The notes: generated by a model not told the origin, from the letters alone. Counted from the stretch's first letter, positions 50,511 to 61,182 are shown. The stretch is 64,000 nucleotides of DNA from Paenibacillus turpanensis (GCF_011421635.1 NZ_WTLI01000023.1:1-64000), one strand, 5' to 3'. Numbers and translations: made by a program.

Positions 50511-51761
50511 TCAAATGTTTCTTCCTGCCCTCATCCTTCTACGCAGCGACCGATAAAGAGAGATAAGCTCCGGCATGATACGCTGAACGGACCAATGGGT
50601 TTCTGCCCAACGTCTTGCCGAAGCACCAACCTGCACTCGTAATCCGTCGTTTTCGATTAGATGCTTTAGAGTAAAGTAGAGCGAATGGGCATCACCGGCA
50701 GGGAACACAAAGCCCGATGTCCCATGCTGCACCATTTCCGGCAAACCACCAGCGTCGGAAACAATAACGGGCAAACCCGCGACCTGAGCTTCGATCACCG
50801 CAACGGGCTGGTTATCCTGCAGGCTGGGGAGTACGAACAGATCGGCTTGCGCAAGCAACGCGGGAATATCCTGTCGATACCCTAAAAAGGCAACATGATC
50901 AGACAGCCCCGCTGCTGCGCACACCGTTTCAAGCGTGCTGCGTTCCGCACCGTCTCCAGCGATCCAGCATACCCAGTCTTGACGGAACTGTTTTAAAAAA
51001 GAAAGAGCTGAAAGTAAATCATGAATTCCTTTTATACGGGTAAGCCGAGCAGCCGTAAAAATCACCTTCTTTCCCACCTCTTTACTTGGGTAAGTAGGAG
51101 GTGCCGACGACCCTTGAGAAAAACTAGCCGTATCGAAAACGCCTCGAATCACCGTAATCTTTTGACTAGGAACCGCGTATTTGTCGATCAACATGTTTTG
51201 AAGCCAACGATTTGTCGATACGACATGGGTCGCAGAATGCGCTCCGCAATATTCTAAAGCACTGTAGTATTTGTAGGGAAAGCTATTGATACCTTCTTCT
51301 ATAGTCAAGTCTGGATTTTCCGTCTGCTGCACGATAAGCTGCTCTTTGGAAAACGAGCCGTGAATCGAAGTGACTAAAGGAATATGCTTGGGTTTTACCC
51401 TGCTTAATGCAATCGAAGCGATCACGTCCTGAGCATGAATAATATCGTACTGCCCCAAGCCAAAAAAAGCTGCCGAAAGCTCCATAGCATATCGATCAAC
51501 TTCCATATCAAAGCTAATTTTGTCCCCTTGTAAAAAAGAAAAGGAAGCGCCGCCTAGCTTTTCACGAATCAAGGGCAGGAGCGTATCCTTGCCGATCCAT
51601 TTGCCGTGATTGACAAGGTAGTATCCATTGCCGTCCGGCGTGTTCCCGAGGATGTCCACCTCATGTCCTTCCTGCTCCAAATAGGTTTTCACAATTTTCA
51701 TTTGCTCCCAAACTCCGCCAAGATGGGGAATGACCCAATAAGTTGCAAGCAAAATTTTCAA
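50511..51761 (-). CDS. GT-B glycosyltransferase family 4 paralogue
   Basis: This 416-residue protein is similar to the downstream enzyme throughout, including KILLATYWVIPHLGGVWEQMK and LPSLQDNQPVAVIEAQVAGLPVIVSDAGGLPEM. The start is TTG with AAAGGGTGA upstream. Two tandem paralogues may act in series on one acceptor. A terminator-like hairpin (51884-51930) sits in the leader. Confidence 0.85.
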   Translation of the reverse strand: MKILLATYWVIPHLGGVWEQMKIVKTYLEQEGHEVDILGNTPDGNGYYLVNHGKWIGKDTLLPLIREKLGGASFSFLQGDKISFDMEVDRYAMELSAAFFGLGQYDIIHAQDVIASIALSRVKPKHIPLVTSIHGSFSKEQLIVQQTENPDLTIEEGINSFPYKYYSALEYCGAHSATHVVSTNRWLQNMLIDKYAVPSQKITVIRGVFDTASFSQGSSAPPTYPSKEVGKKVIFTAARLTRIKGIHDLLSALSFLKQFRQDWVCWIAGDGAERSTLETVCAAAGLSDHVAFLGYRQDIPALLAQADLFVLPSLQDNQPVAVIEAQVAGLPVIVSDAGGLPEMVQHGTSGFVFPAGDAHSLYFTLKHLIENDGLRVQVGASARRWAETHWSVQRIMPELISLYRSLRRRMRAGRNI

Positions 51762-51883
51762 TTTGATTCACCCTTTCGCGATAGGGCATTTTTTCAGCCA
51801 AAGTTTGAGATATCGTATGCTGAGAAAATGTGGTTCGTTTGGACGAGAATCTATGCCGGTGGTTGCACGCCGGGAAAACATGA

Positions 51884-51930
51884 AAAAGCGGAGGAAGTTT
51901 TCAGCCAGTTCCCCCGCTTGTTCCCGTTTT
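51884..51930 (-). terminator. Hairpin upstream of the glycosyltransferase genes
   Basis: AAGCGGGGGAA / TTCCTCCGCTT followed by TTTTC on the minus strand, 120 bp before the start. No gene ends here, so it may be a leader attenuator or a relic. Otherwise the 325-bp gap 51762-52086 holds no clear gene. Confidence 0.4.
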
Positions 51931-52086
51931 AATGACTTTCCATCAATAGTTAGAACAAGTCAATTACGCACGCACTCAGTTTTTATGATAAGTATCCTCT
52001 TTTGTCCGTAACAACCTCGTCCCTCCGCGAATATTGTAAAGAAAACGATAAGAGTGATCACATTCTTAAGAAAGGTGGCGATCGAC

Positions 52087-52671
52087 TTGTCATACTGGGA
52101 TCACGTCAATCCGAATGAATTTTTACAGGGCGTGGCGGAAGGCTACGATAAGCCTGTGCGTAAACAGTATCGTGAAATTTTGCAGTCTCTTCAACCAAAA
52201 ACGATGCTGGAAGTCGGATGCGGTCCGGGAGTCGATTTTATCGGAGCAGTCAATACATGCCCAAGCATTCAATATACAGGCGTAGATATAACCGAACAAA
52301 TGGTACAGTATTGCCGACAGCATTACAGTGCCGGCCTGTTTTACCAAGCGAATATATTTCAACTTCCCTTTGAATCGGGACAATTTGAATTCGTCTATTG
52401 CAAGGATGTGCTTAATCATGTAGATGAATGGCCGAAAGCGTTCACAGAGCTTTTACGGGTGAGCCAAAAATATGTTTTGGTCAACTTTTTCCATGGGCTA
52501 GGAGTAAAAACAGTGAAACAAAGAATTGATCACAATAGTTATATCAACAATTATTATGATTGGAATGAAGTGATGTCGACTATGGTTTCCTTGAAGCCTA
52601 AAGGCCTCTCGATTTATCATTTTCCATCTCCCTCTCAAGACGATACCTTAATCTTGTTTTATAAGAATTAA
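52087..52671 (+). CDS. Class I SAM methyltransferase
   Basis: This 194-residue protein has motif I MLEVGCGPGVDF, motif II TGVDITEQM and the later FVYCKDVLNHVDEW. The C-terminal half is shorter than usual. TTG 52087 follows AAAGGTGG by eight bases. It is divergent from the glycosyltransferases and may modify the same product. The substrate is unknown. Confidence 0.75.
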   Translation: MSYWDHVNPNEFLQGVAEGYDKPVRKQYREILQSLQPKTMLEVGCGPGVDFIGAVNTCPSIQYTGVDITEQMVQYCRQHYSAGLFYQANIFQLPFESGQFEFVYCKDVLNHVDEWPKAFTELLRVSQKYVLVNFFHGLGVKTVKQRIDHNSYINNYYDWNEVMSTMVSLKPKGLSIYHFPSPSQDDTLILFYKN

Positions 52672-52698
52672 GGCGGGTCGAGAAGTACAAGATGAGCA

Positions 52699-52737
52699 AA
52701 AAAAGGCTATGACGTCAATTCGTCATAGCCCGTTTTA
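52699..52737. terminator. Bidirectional terminator
   Basis: GGCTATGACG / CGTCATAGCC with A/T tracts on both sides, between convergent genes. Confidence 0.88.
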
Positions 52738-52757
52738 CGCTATATAATTTTACTGTT

Positions 52758-53963
52758 TTAGTACCCGTATGAGCCTGTCGCAAAGGTGCTCGGGTCCCAC
52801 CACTTATAGCCGGCTGCAGGCTCTGACCAAGGCTCGGCTTGCGGTTCAACCGTTTGCGCAGGGATTTCGTTTTCACTGCCCGTTGTAACTAATTCCGTCG
52901 GCTTATCTAGGTTCAGACCTTGGATCTGGCTCAACTGCGTGTAGTTTTCTTTCTTGCCCAGCCAGTTAACCAGATTAATTAGAAGCACATCGTCATCTAC
53001 TTCATTGAAGCCGTCATACGTTGTTTTGGAAGCGCCATTCTCTTCACGCTTATACTTTGGCGTAACATCCTCAACCGGGGACGAATCCCCGATAAACGCG
53101 GCCTTTCCTTTTCCGACTTTAGCAATTGCAACGTAAGGGCCTTCTTCGATTCCGCCGCCGTTGTACACGCCTTTATCCACCGCGTTGCCCCACTTCGCGC
53201 TCGTCTTCGGCAAATAAACGATGCCCTTTGCTTTGTTCGGATCGGTAATCGCTATCGTAGAACCTGCATGCATTGCTACTTCGGACACACCCTTAGTTAT
53301 ACCGAGCGACTGCTCCGGCGAAACGATTACGTTTGCCGTAATATTGCCAAGCGCATTATAACGGAAGCGTACACCAAAGTTTTCACTCAGCCAGTCAGAG
53401 CTTTCTACGCCCTGCATTGCAGCAGAACTCGCTTCTTCGCTGGACATCCCCTTCGCCGGGTTATCCCAAGCGCCGCGGCGATAGCCGTTAAATACCTCGG
53501 AGGAATCCCAACGGTTTTTGTTGCGGTCCGCATTGTAATGGTCAGAGATAAAGAAAATGCTGCCGCCGGAGTTGACGTATTGAAGCATGGCCTCCTGCTC
53601 TGAGGTCTTGTAAGGAATGTTCGCCTCTGCGATTACAAATACATCGTAGCCTTGCAAGTCACTCAGTGTGATTGGAGTAGACTTACGCAGCTCCTTCACT
53701 TCATAACCCGCATTGGCAACCCCATTGCCGAAATCGGAAAAGCCGCCGTCAATAACCCAATCCGCCGCTCCGGCCGTTTGTCCATGCGTGTTGTCGAACA
53801 ACACTTTTTTGCCATTCGGTGTACCTTTGGCTGTAATGTAAGGGGCTTGGTCAGTTGGGCCTTCTGCTTGCACTAAGATCGCCTGATAGCTCGAAGCTAA
53901 TACAGGAATCGCTACCGCTAATACGATCGCGGCCTTTTTCCAAGTAAAACGTGTGGTAGACAC
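52758..53963 (-). CDS. Secreted DUF4350/GATase-like protein
   Basis: This 401-residue secreted protein has a signal peptide (about 1-35) and a glutamine-amidotransferase/ThuA-like fold: GKKVLFDNTHGQT, GYDVFVIAEANIPYKTSEQEAMLQYVNSGGSIFFISDHYNAD. Such domains often bind or process nucleic acids or sugars and lack catalytic Cys here. The C-terminal about 60 residues are Pro/Glu/Trp rich. It is directly downstream of the giant 5'-nucleotidase gene in the same orientation, suggesting a common extracellular pathway. The start is ATG. Confidence 0.65.
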   Translation of the reverse strand: MSTTRFTWKKAAIVLAVAIPVLASSYQAILVQAEGPTDQAPYITAKGTPNGKKVLFDNTHGQTAGAADWVIDGGFSDFGNGVANAGYEVKELRKSTPITLSDLQGYDVFVIAEANIPYKTSEQEAMLQYVNSGGSIFFISDHYNADRNKNRWDSSEVFNGYRRGAWDNPAKGMSSEEASSAAMQGVESSDWLSENFGVRFRYNALGNITANVIVSPEQSLGITKGVSEVAMHAGSTIAITDPNKAKGIVYLPKTSAKWGNAVDKGVYNGGGIEEGPYVAIAKVGKGKAAFIGDSSPVEDVTPKYKREENGASKTTYDGFNEVDDDVLLINLVNWLGKKENYTQLSQIQGLNLDKPTELVTTGSENEIPAQTVEPQAEPWSEPAAGYKWWDPSTFATGSYGY

Positions 53964-54017
53964 GGTTGGTAACCTCCAATTGGAGCTCCCCCTTCATGGG
54001 AAGGGGCGGAGCCGTTC

Positions 54018-57000
54018 TTAGCCTTTAATTTTAATGTCGTCGATCGAGAAGTTGCCGTTGCCACTCTTGTTGTAAGTTAGCCTGATTTTAGTAGTTTCTT
54101 TTGGTAGAGAGTATGATTGCACCACAGCAGCATTCGTAAGGTTTGTACCAACTTGTAGCGTTTGAATAGTTACCCATTCTCCATTACGGTATCCTTCAAT
54201 AATAAAGGATGAAGTGTTGGTTGAACCCTGATTTTTCACCCAAAACGAAAGTGTACCTTCCCCTGAAAGTGTAAATTCAGGAGACTCGGCAAAATCCCCA
54301 GCGCTATCAAATTTTAGTGATGGCGAGCTTTGTCCAAAATTGCCGGATGTAGTATACGTCGCGATGGAATGCAGTGTCCACTCTTTAGGAGTAGATCCAG
54401 GGTATTCCGTAAAGCCTTCCGTGATGCGGACTTTACCCGAGTTGAAAATCGCTATTTGATTATTTAAAGCTGAAGCTGCTGTGTCCACATCGTTCTGGGA
54501 AGCATTCTCATCCGCGAGAACGATCTGCGCCTGAATAATAGCATCATATAGAAGCTGCCTAGAGCTTTCATACTCGCCTACCGCACTACCTTCCACCGCA
54601 TTATCGTACAGCTCATCTGCCGAACGAATGACAGCATCCAATACTGTCTTGTTCACTACATTTTCTGATGACTCCTCATATGTTGCAGCAGTAACCGTAG
54701 TGATTTGATTCACTTCACCATTCGCATTCATCGCATCGACATACACAGCAGTAAGTGTGTCGCCGTACACAGCCTTTAGTACTGTTGTCACACCTTCGGG
54801 GATATCAGTTGCAATTGAAAAGCTGCCTTTGAACACTCCAGAGTCGGCAGTCAGTTCGTTTAATTGTACAAAAATTCCGTTTGTGTCTGCCGTCGAATAC
54901 ACTTGGACTGTAACGGATTCCTGGCTGTTGCTTCTGGTATCAAGATCAGCATCATTTAATGTGATTACCGGGCCTTCGTAAAAGCTATAAGTTGTTTTAT
55001 TAAAAGAGATTGTTCCAGTCTGCGGAGGCAGCTGCGCCCGCACCTCGGAGGTTTCAATACCAAGTACTTTCATACCATTCAAGCTGCCAGTTTGTGCAAC
55101 TGGGGTTACTTCAAACTGGATGAACTTCCCAACATCTTCTGAAGTTGGGACATACGTTATACCTGTTGCTCCCTCAATCTTTAAGCCGCTTGCATACCAA
55201 GCATAAATGGATTGTCCTTCCGCATCATTTTCTGCATCGATATATTCGTAATGACCGGTCAAGGTATTTCCAACGCGGAATGTGCCCGTTACACTCACAT
55301 TTTTTGCTTCCGGCGCTTGATTCACAGGTGTGTTACCGCCCAAGATCGTGACACCCGTAATTTTTTCGATAGAAGGCTTTGAATTGTAAGCATCAATTGC
55401 GCCTTCGATTTCGACGAGCGAGTTCAGCTCGGCATTCACCAGCTTATCTTTTAGAGCTGTATCACTGTAATAACTGTTGGACTGCGGAACCTGAATCGTA
55501 TCCGCATTCGCTGTAAAATCCGTTCGTCCAAGCGTATCCGATAAGACAAATACCGTGTTCGTATTACTCTTCTCTGTTTTCGAAGTTAAGTACCCTCGAA
55601 CAACCACAGGAGTACCGCTGGCCGATGCTTTCGCTTCGGCAATCGTCATTGCAGGATTTGCAACGGTATGTGCTAGCACAATAACGGTAAAAGTCTTCGT
55701 GTCGCTGACAGCCCCTTTACGGATCGTCGCCGTCAGCGTTACGGTTCTGTCCGGCTGGCCCATCGCCGGGCGTGTAACTGCTCCAGTGCTTCCCACGGCA
55801 GACGGATCGCTTGATGTCCAAGCAATAGACGTTCCATTCGAGCCGCTTGTCACAAGCGACAACATCTTGGTCACTTCCGTAAGCGCAGTATTACCGCCAA
55901 GAATAACCGTTTCCGTAAGAACGTCCTTGTCGGCCTGAACAGCCTCTGTATCCGGCAGCGGCTTTGGCTCTAGAACAAGACGATAGGTCACGGTATCCGC
56001 TTCGTCCGCGCTCGATACCGTAATTTCAAGTACCGTTCCAGCTAATTGCTTCGGAATTTCAACGGAATAAGTACCTGTGTTATCTACTGCAGCGTTACCA
56101 AGCACATCCGCTCCGGTACGTACCGTTACGGATGCTCCAGCTTTCGCTCTACCCTTAACCAACGTATCGCCTTCGCGGACGATCTCGAGCTCGTCCAACA
56201 CCTCCGGCAATACGATGATTTGAAACAATTTTTGATCTGCAACGCTGCCTTTCGTGATCGTGGCCGTGAGCATAACGACTGCGTTTGGCTGTCCTTTAGC
56301 CGGACGAGTAACCACGCCATCCATAGAAATAACAGCAGCGTTACTAGATGTCCACGTAATCACCGTTCCACTAGCCCCGGAAGCTGGCAGTGTAAGATTG
56401 TCAATGACTTCCATTGTGTCCCCTAATGTTAATGCGGCTTTATCCGCTGCTACCGCATCGGCATCGGTCATTTCAGCCGTTACGGTAATATCGGCGGAGG
56501 TACGCGGGTAAATTTGGGAAGTATTGCTAAACACCGCAACTGCACCCGTTATGGTCACGGTGTCTCCATTTTTCAATGAACCAATTGACACATTGTATTT
56601 CTTGAAATAAACGGTAAACTTTGCACCGCCTGCATTGATCATAAACCGGTCAGACGCAAGGTCAGAAACAATAGCTCCCTTTACAGTAATCAGCTCACCT
56701 TTATGATTATCAAGCTCCGATAAAGCAATTTCCTTCGGCGTTACTGGAGAATTCGGCTCATTAAGCTTAGTCACCGTCGAACCGGAATCAAACTCCTCTT
56801 CTCCATTGTAATTTTTGTTTTTACCGGATACTTTCACCTTGTCGCCGATCGTAATCGTATCTGCTATCGCTGGTTTATATACATAGATTCCTCCAGTGGA
56901 ATCCTGCATATAAAACGAGCCGTCGCTTAGCGGGGCAGTTGTAACGATCCCTATTGTCGTACCCTCTTGACCATTAGCCAAGCTGCGGATTTGCTGAATC

Positions 57001-60000
57001 GTTGGATATTCAGACTTGTAAGCTACTGCATAACGAGGTCCCTCGTTTTTTCCCACTGTATTCGAAACATAAACCGTTCCAGCGGCCTCACCAAGATTAA
57101 GTCCTGTAACCGTCGCCGTAGACTCTCCCGCAGCGACCGTCGCTTGTCCCAGTACAGTCCGCACAGAAGTGTCTGCCGTAGCATAAACCTTAACTACATT
57201 GCCCGCCGTAAGCCCTGTTACCGTTACTGTATCGGCTGCACCCGCGTCGTTCAATGCAGACAGTTCGTTTACGTAACGGATGCGGCCCTCGGCATGATAC
57301 TCAATTGGAGTACCGAAGCTCTTTACAAAAGAAATAAGTCCCTCGAGATCTTCCGGTCCGGTAATTGAATTTTTACCAAGCTGGCCGATCGGCGCATATC
57401 TCGATCCAGTCGAAGTCGACATGTAGTTATTTGTCACTAACGTATACGTCGCATTCGGGTCAATTGGCGTTCCGTCCGGAAGCGTAACCTCAACGACTTT
57501 GCTTGTCGCGAAGTTATACGTGTATTTAAAGCCGCCCACACTGTAGTCCGGTCCATATCTCGCGCTCATCTGCGCTTCGAGAATCGGAATCAGGTCTGCT
57601 CCTTTAATCTCCAGCTTCACCAAGACATTGTTAAACGGAAGAATGTTGAACAGCTCACCCCAAGTAATGTCGCCTTGGTTCAGCTTGTCGCGAATGCCCC
57701 CGCCGTTCATCATGGCGAAATCGCTGTCCATTGCATATTTCATGCTGTCGGCAATCAGATTGCCAAGCGCATTGTCGCCCGTGTTGGTGTATCCGCCTTC
57801 CATCGGAATTGCGGCATTACCAACAACTTGGTTCAAAATCGGCTGGATTTCAGCAAGGTACTTATCCAGAATCGCTTTGACCGCTGCGTCCGGCGTTCGG
57901 TTCGCTTGATCCACATAAACAATTTCAGCCGTTTTGCTTACGATATCTTTCGTAACCGGATCGATGACGATATCCACATCAGCAAACGCTTTTCCGTACT
58001 CAAGCGCCTGCACGATCAGCTTTCCGTCCACCAGACCGTTATTCACGACATGGTTGTGGGCTGCAAAGATGATATCCACTTCGTCGTCCACTTTTTCCGC
58101 GAGGGCAGCAACAGGTCCAGTTACCGTCTCCCCGCTCTGCGTTCCGTCCACATGCGCCAGCACGATAATGGCCTTCACGCCTTGTGCTTTCAATGCTGCT
58201 GCCGCATCGTTCACAGCCGCCGCTTCATCGGTAAATTCGATGTCTTTAATACCCTCCGGCATTACCATGCCTGCGGCCGACTCTGTGACGACACCGATAA
58301 AGCCGATCTTCGCCCCGCCCACTTCTTTTACCGCATAGGCAGGAAGCACGAGTGCTCCGTCTTTCTTATACTTCACATTCGCAGCCAATACAGGGAAATT
58401 CATTCCGTCGTAGTTTGGCGTGCCTTTTCCTTCCGGATGCTCTCCGCCTTTTACCATACGGAGCATTTCCGCCGTACCTTCATCCAGCTCATGGTTGCCA
58501 ATCACACCGACATCAAAGCCGATTGATTCCATAATTTCGACTGTCGGCTCGTCCTGGAACAACGCGGATACCGGGCCGCTGCCGCCAATCATATCGCCCG
58601 CATGCACGATCAACGTGTTCGGGTTCGCCGCTTTACGCTCTTTCAAGTAGGTCGCCACATAATCCATGCGGCCGACCTTTTCGTTCACCTTGTCGCCGTT
58701 CACGTCAAGATCATACACATTGTCGATCTTGCCGTGCAGGTCGTTCAAGCTCAGAAGCTGAACCTGAATCGGCGCGGAAGGTGTATCATCAGAATCATCG
58801 TCATCATCGCTGCTGCCGCCAGAGCTGCCGGAACTTCCTCCTGGTCTGCTGCCGGTGCTTTCCGAAACGTCTCCCCCAGCGACCTTAGCCGTAATGCCCG
58901 CCGCCAATTGCAAAGCGCCCGGTGCGTTTTCAAACGTAACTCCGTTTACAGAAACAATGGCTTGCTGAATCATACCCGGTCCATAAACGGGGGCCGGCCC
59001 TGTCATTTCCAGGGTATTGACTCGCCCCTCTTTACCAACATGAATTTCTGATCCATTAGATTTCGGTTTAGTCGATACCGTAGAAACAATACCGCCACGA
59101 ATCGTTAGAAGTGTATTTGTACCGATGCTCATCGAGTTTACGGTTCCTTCGTTCACCGTTACCGACGATTGCGCTCCCGCTACATTCGTTGTAATGCTTT
59201 GCGCATTACCTCCCTCGAATTCAACGGATACGCCAGAAGCGAAAAGCTCAATATTATCGAATCCGCCCTCAAAACGAATCGTTGACAGCGACGGTACATT
59301 TCCAGTAATAGTCACACTGCCAAACGCTTGGCTTGACGAGCTTGTATTCTCAAGCTTTCCGCCCGATTCCATCTGAACATCGCGAACCGCTGTTGAACCC
59401 CTCGCAACAAGACGCACATTCGCCTTGTTTACTTGAACCGAACCAAGCTGTGAATCCACAAAATAAATACTGTTCGGTCCACCCCCATGAACAAGCGTCC
59501 GACCTGATACGGTTACGTCTTCAAGGGTTACATCTCCCTCTCCAACCCCTTTGGCAATCACGAGGTTGCCGCCAACACTCACACTGCGAAGCGTCACATC
59601 TTCATTAGAGACGATTAGATGACCCTTCACATCCGAAGTGAATTCCCCCGCCTTCTCCACTCGAACGACATTCGCGGAAATTGCTTTCGCACGATCGAGA
59701 GACACGACCGCTTCCGAACGGGTAATCGAATGAGCCGGGCGATACGTTTCATCCGGGTATCCCTTCATGTACTGCTTCTCTAAAACAGAAGCAATCGCTC
59801 CCTTGCTCCAAGCCGGGATATCCTTCACATCCTTAAAGCGGTTGACCTGCTCTTCCGACGCTCCCTGCAGCTTAAGCACCTTCTGCAAAATAACAGCTGC
59901 TTCTTGGCGGCTGATTTTCTGGTTCGGACGGATCGTTTGATCCTCATATCCGGATATGTAACCAGCCTTCACGGCTGCAGCAATTTCCTTATAAAACCAA

Positions 60001-60320
60001 TCCGAGCTTCGAACATCGGTAAACGGAACCGTTCCCGTTCCACTAAATTCAAAAACACGGTTTACAATTGCGATAAATTCCGCCCGCGTAATTTCTGCAT
60101 CCGGACGAACCGATCCGTCGTCGTATCCTTTAATCAAGCCGAGGTCATTCCAATTATCCAGCTCCAGCTGTGCCCAATGTCCTCTACGATCGGATTGGCC
60201 GTCAGCTGCTGCCGCCACAGTCGGTATTCCCGTTATTGTACCTGGAATGGCCAACCCGGCTAACAGTGATAAAGAAACAATCGTACTGACCGTTTTCTTA
60301 AACGGTTTTTGGTAATGCAC
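54018..60320 (-). CDS. Giant SLH-anchored 5'-nucleotidase multidomain protein
   Basis: This protein of about 2100 residues starts at GTG 60320 with GGAGG upstream. After a signal peptide (to about 40) come three SLH domains (about 46-90, 100-147 and 160-213) for cell-wall anchoring. Beta-helix-like repeats follow to about 500, then a metallophosphatase domain with LLSLNDLHGK (about 520) and 5'-nucleotidase C-terminal domain to about 1020. Further modules are OB-like domains (about 1103-1275, 1553-1660), bacterial Ig-like domains (about 1280-1375, 1453-1545), a FIVAR-like helical segment (about 1887-1963) and a C-terminal jelly-roll. It should hydrolyse nucleotides at the cell surface. Confidence 0.8.
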   Translation of the reverse strand: MHYQKPFKKTVSTIVSLSLLAGLAIPGTITGIPTVAAAADGQSDRRGHWAQLELDNWNDLGLIKGYDDGSVRPDAEITRAEFIAIVNRVFEFSGTGTVPFTDVRSSDWFYKEIAAAVKAGYISGYEDQTIRPNQKISRQEAAVILQKVLKLQGASEEQVNRFKDVKDIPAWSKGAIASVLEKQYMKGYPDETYRPAHSITRSEAVVSLDRAKAISANVVRVEKAGEFTSDVKGHLIVSNEDVTLRSVSVGGNLVIAKGVGEGDVTLEDVTVSGRTLVHGGGPNSIYFVDSQLGSVQVNKANVRLVARGSTAVRDVQMESGGKLENTSSSSQAFGSVTITGNVPSLSTIRFEGGFDNIELFASGVSVEFEGGNAQSITTNVAGAQSSVTVNEGTVNSMSIGTNTLLTIRGGIVSTVSTKPKSNGSEIHVGKEGRVNTLEMTGPAPVYGPGMIQQAIVSVNGVTFENAPGALQLAAGITAKVAGGDVSESTGSRPGGSSGSSGGSSDDDDDSDDTPSAPIQVQLLSLNDLHGKIDNVYDLDVNGDKVNEKVGRMDYVATYLKERKAANPNTLIVHAGDMIGGSGPVSALFQDEPTVEIMESIGFDVGVIGNHELDEGTAEMLRMVKGGEHPEGKGTPNYDGMNFPVLAANVKYKKDGALVLPAYAVKEVGGAKIGFIGVVTESAAGMVMPEGIKDIEFTDEAAAVNDAAAALKAQGVKAIIVLAHVDGTQSGETVTGPVAALAEKVDDEVDIIFAAHNHVVNNGLVDGKLIVQALEYGKAFADVDIVIDPVTKDIVSKTAEIVYVDQANRTPDAAVKAILDKYLAEIQPILNQVVGNAAIPMEGGYTNTGDNALGNLIADSMKYAMDSDFAMMNGGGIRDKLNQGDITWGELFNILPFNNVLVKLEIKGADLIPILEAQMSARYGPDYSVGGFKYTYNFATSKVVEVTLPDGTPIDPNATYTLVTNNYMSTSTGSRYAPIGQLGKNSITGPEDLEGLISFVKSFGTPIEYHAEGRIRYVNELSALNDAGAADTVTVTGLTAGNVVKVYATADTSVRTVLGQATVAAGESTATVTGLNLGEAAGTVYVSNTVGKNEGPRYAVAYKSEYPTIQQIRSLANGQEGTTIGIVTTAPLSDGSFYMQDSTGGIYVYKPAIADTITIGDKVKVSGKNKNYNGEEEFDSGSTVTKLNEPNSPVTPKEIALSELDNHKGELITVKGAIVSDLASDRFMINAGGAKFTVYFKKYNVSIGSLKNGDTVTITGAVAVFSNTSQIYPRTSADITVTAEMTDADAVAADKAALTLGDTMEVIDNLTLPASGASGTVITWTSSNAAVISMDGVVTRPAKGQPNAVVMLTATITKGSVADQKLFQIIVLPEVLDELEIVREGDTLVKGRAKAGASVTVRTGADVLGNAAVDNTGTYSVEIPKQLAGTVLEITVSSADEADTVTYRLVLEPKPLPDTEAVQADKDVLTETVILGGNTALTEVTKMLSLVTSGSNGTSIAWTSSDPSAVGSTGAVTRPAMGQPDRTVTLTATIRKGAVSDTKTFTVIVLAHTVANPAMTIAEAKASASGTPVVVRGYLTSKTEKSNTNTVFVLSDTLGRTDFTANADTIQVPQSNSYYSDTALKDKLVNAELNSLVEIEGAIDAYNSKPSIEKITGVTILGGNTPVNQAPEAKNVSVTGTFRVGNTLTGHYEYIDAENDAEGQSIYAWYASGLKIEGATGITYVPTSEDVGKFIQFEVTPVAQTGSLNGMKVLGIETSEVRAQLPPQTGTISFNKTTYSFYEGPVITLNDADLDTRSNSQESVTVQVYSTADTNGIFVQLNELTADSGVFKGSFSIATDIPEGVTTVLKAVYGDTLTAVYVDAMNANGEVNQITTVTAATYEESSENVVNKTVLDAVIRSADELYDNAVEGSAVGEYESSRQLLYDAIIQAQIVLADENASQNDVDTAASALNNQIAIFNSGKVRITEGFTEYPGSTPKEWTLHSIATYTTSGNFGQSSPSLKFDSAGDFAESPEFTLSGEGTLSFWVKNQGSTNTSSFIIEGYRNGEWVTIQTLQVGTNLTNAAVVQSYSLPKETTKIRLTYNKSGNGNFSIDDIKIKG

Positions 60321-60660
60321 CTTATTTCCTCCCCATTTGTTAAGAAGTATGTCGTATCCTCTGTAATTCCTGTATGCTGTTGTCGAAAAACACACTTTCT
60401 ATCATACACCAAAGTAGTTTACTAGACTGTAAAGAAATCTCAATAATAGATATAAAACATCAATCATTTTTTACATTTTTCATTTCAATCTTTGAAAAAA
60501 ATTAAAAATCACTCATTTCATAGACAGAGATAATCGAAAACCAGCTCTAGTAAATGAAGACCTCGTCAAGATGAACCATACTAAACTTCCATTAAAAGGA
60601 ATATAATGAAATCGTAACAACGCGGGGAATCTCTTGAAAAAAGAAAAGGAGAATGAAGAA

Positions 60661-61116
60661 ATGAGAAAGATAGCCGGTATGTTTTTGATTTGCCTAGTCA
60701 TGTTGATTTGTGTTTCTTGCAGCCAATCCAATGAAAATACGAACAAGTATATCGGTCACATTCGCCTAGAGGAAAATAAATTATATGTAGACGAGGTGGA
60801 GTGGATTACGGATGAAAACAAGGACCGAATAAATGAATTAAAGCTAACCGAATTCGATATGGCGAGCGGGTACTATATTTACAACCCGAGCTCGGACCTA
60901 AAATCGTTTCAAATAAACGAAAAAACCGTATACAGCTTCATCGACTGGGGCACTGATTTTGTCGGTGAGGATGAGGACCGTAGGTACAGCACAACGAAAC
61001 AAGAGGAGTTTATCAAATACTTAAATACATATTCCGACAAAGCGGCCAAAGTACCGTTTTGGGTTGAAACGAAGGACGGCTACGTTGTTAGCATTAAGGA
61101 GGAACAAGTAAACTAG
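60661..61116 (+). CDS. Putative lipoprotein
   Basis: This 151-residue protein has a lipobox-like N-terminus (MFLICLVMLICVSCSQ) with the lipid-attachment Cys near residue 20. The mature domain is acidic/polar alpha-beta with no recognised family. ATG 60661 follows AAGGAGA. It lies between the nucleotidase and nuclease genes, on the opposite strand to both, so its role in nucleic-acid use is only suggested by position. Confidence 0.65.
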   Translation: MRKIAGMFLICLVMLICVSCSQSNENTNKYIGHIRLEENKLYVDEVEWITDENKDRINELKLTEFDMASGYYIYNPSSDLKSFQINEKTVYSFIDWGTDFVGEDEDRRYSTTKQEEFIKYLNTYSDKAAKVPFWVETKDGYVVSIKEEQVN

Positions 61117-61152
61117 TCTAGTTCACCAAATAAGTAGAAACAAGGCCAAAAC

Positions 61153-61182
61153 AAAAAAAGCGGGGCTGCCCCCGCTTCTCTC
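61153..61182. terminator. Terminator
   Basis: AAGCGGGG-CTG-CCCCGCTT with flanking A/T tracts, after the lipoprotein gene. Confidence 0.8.
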
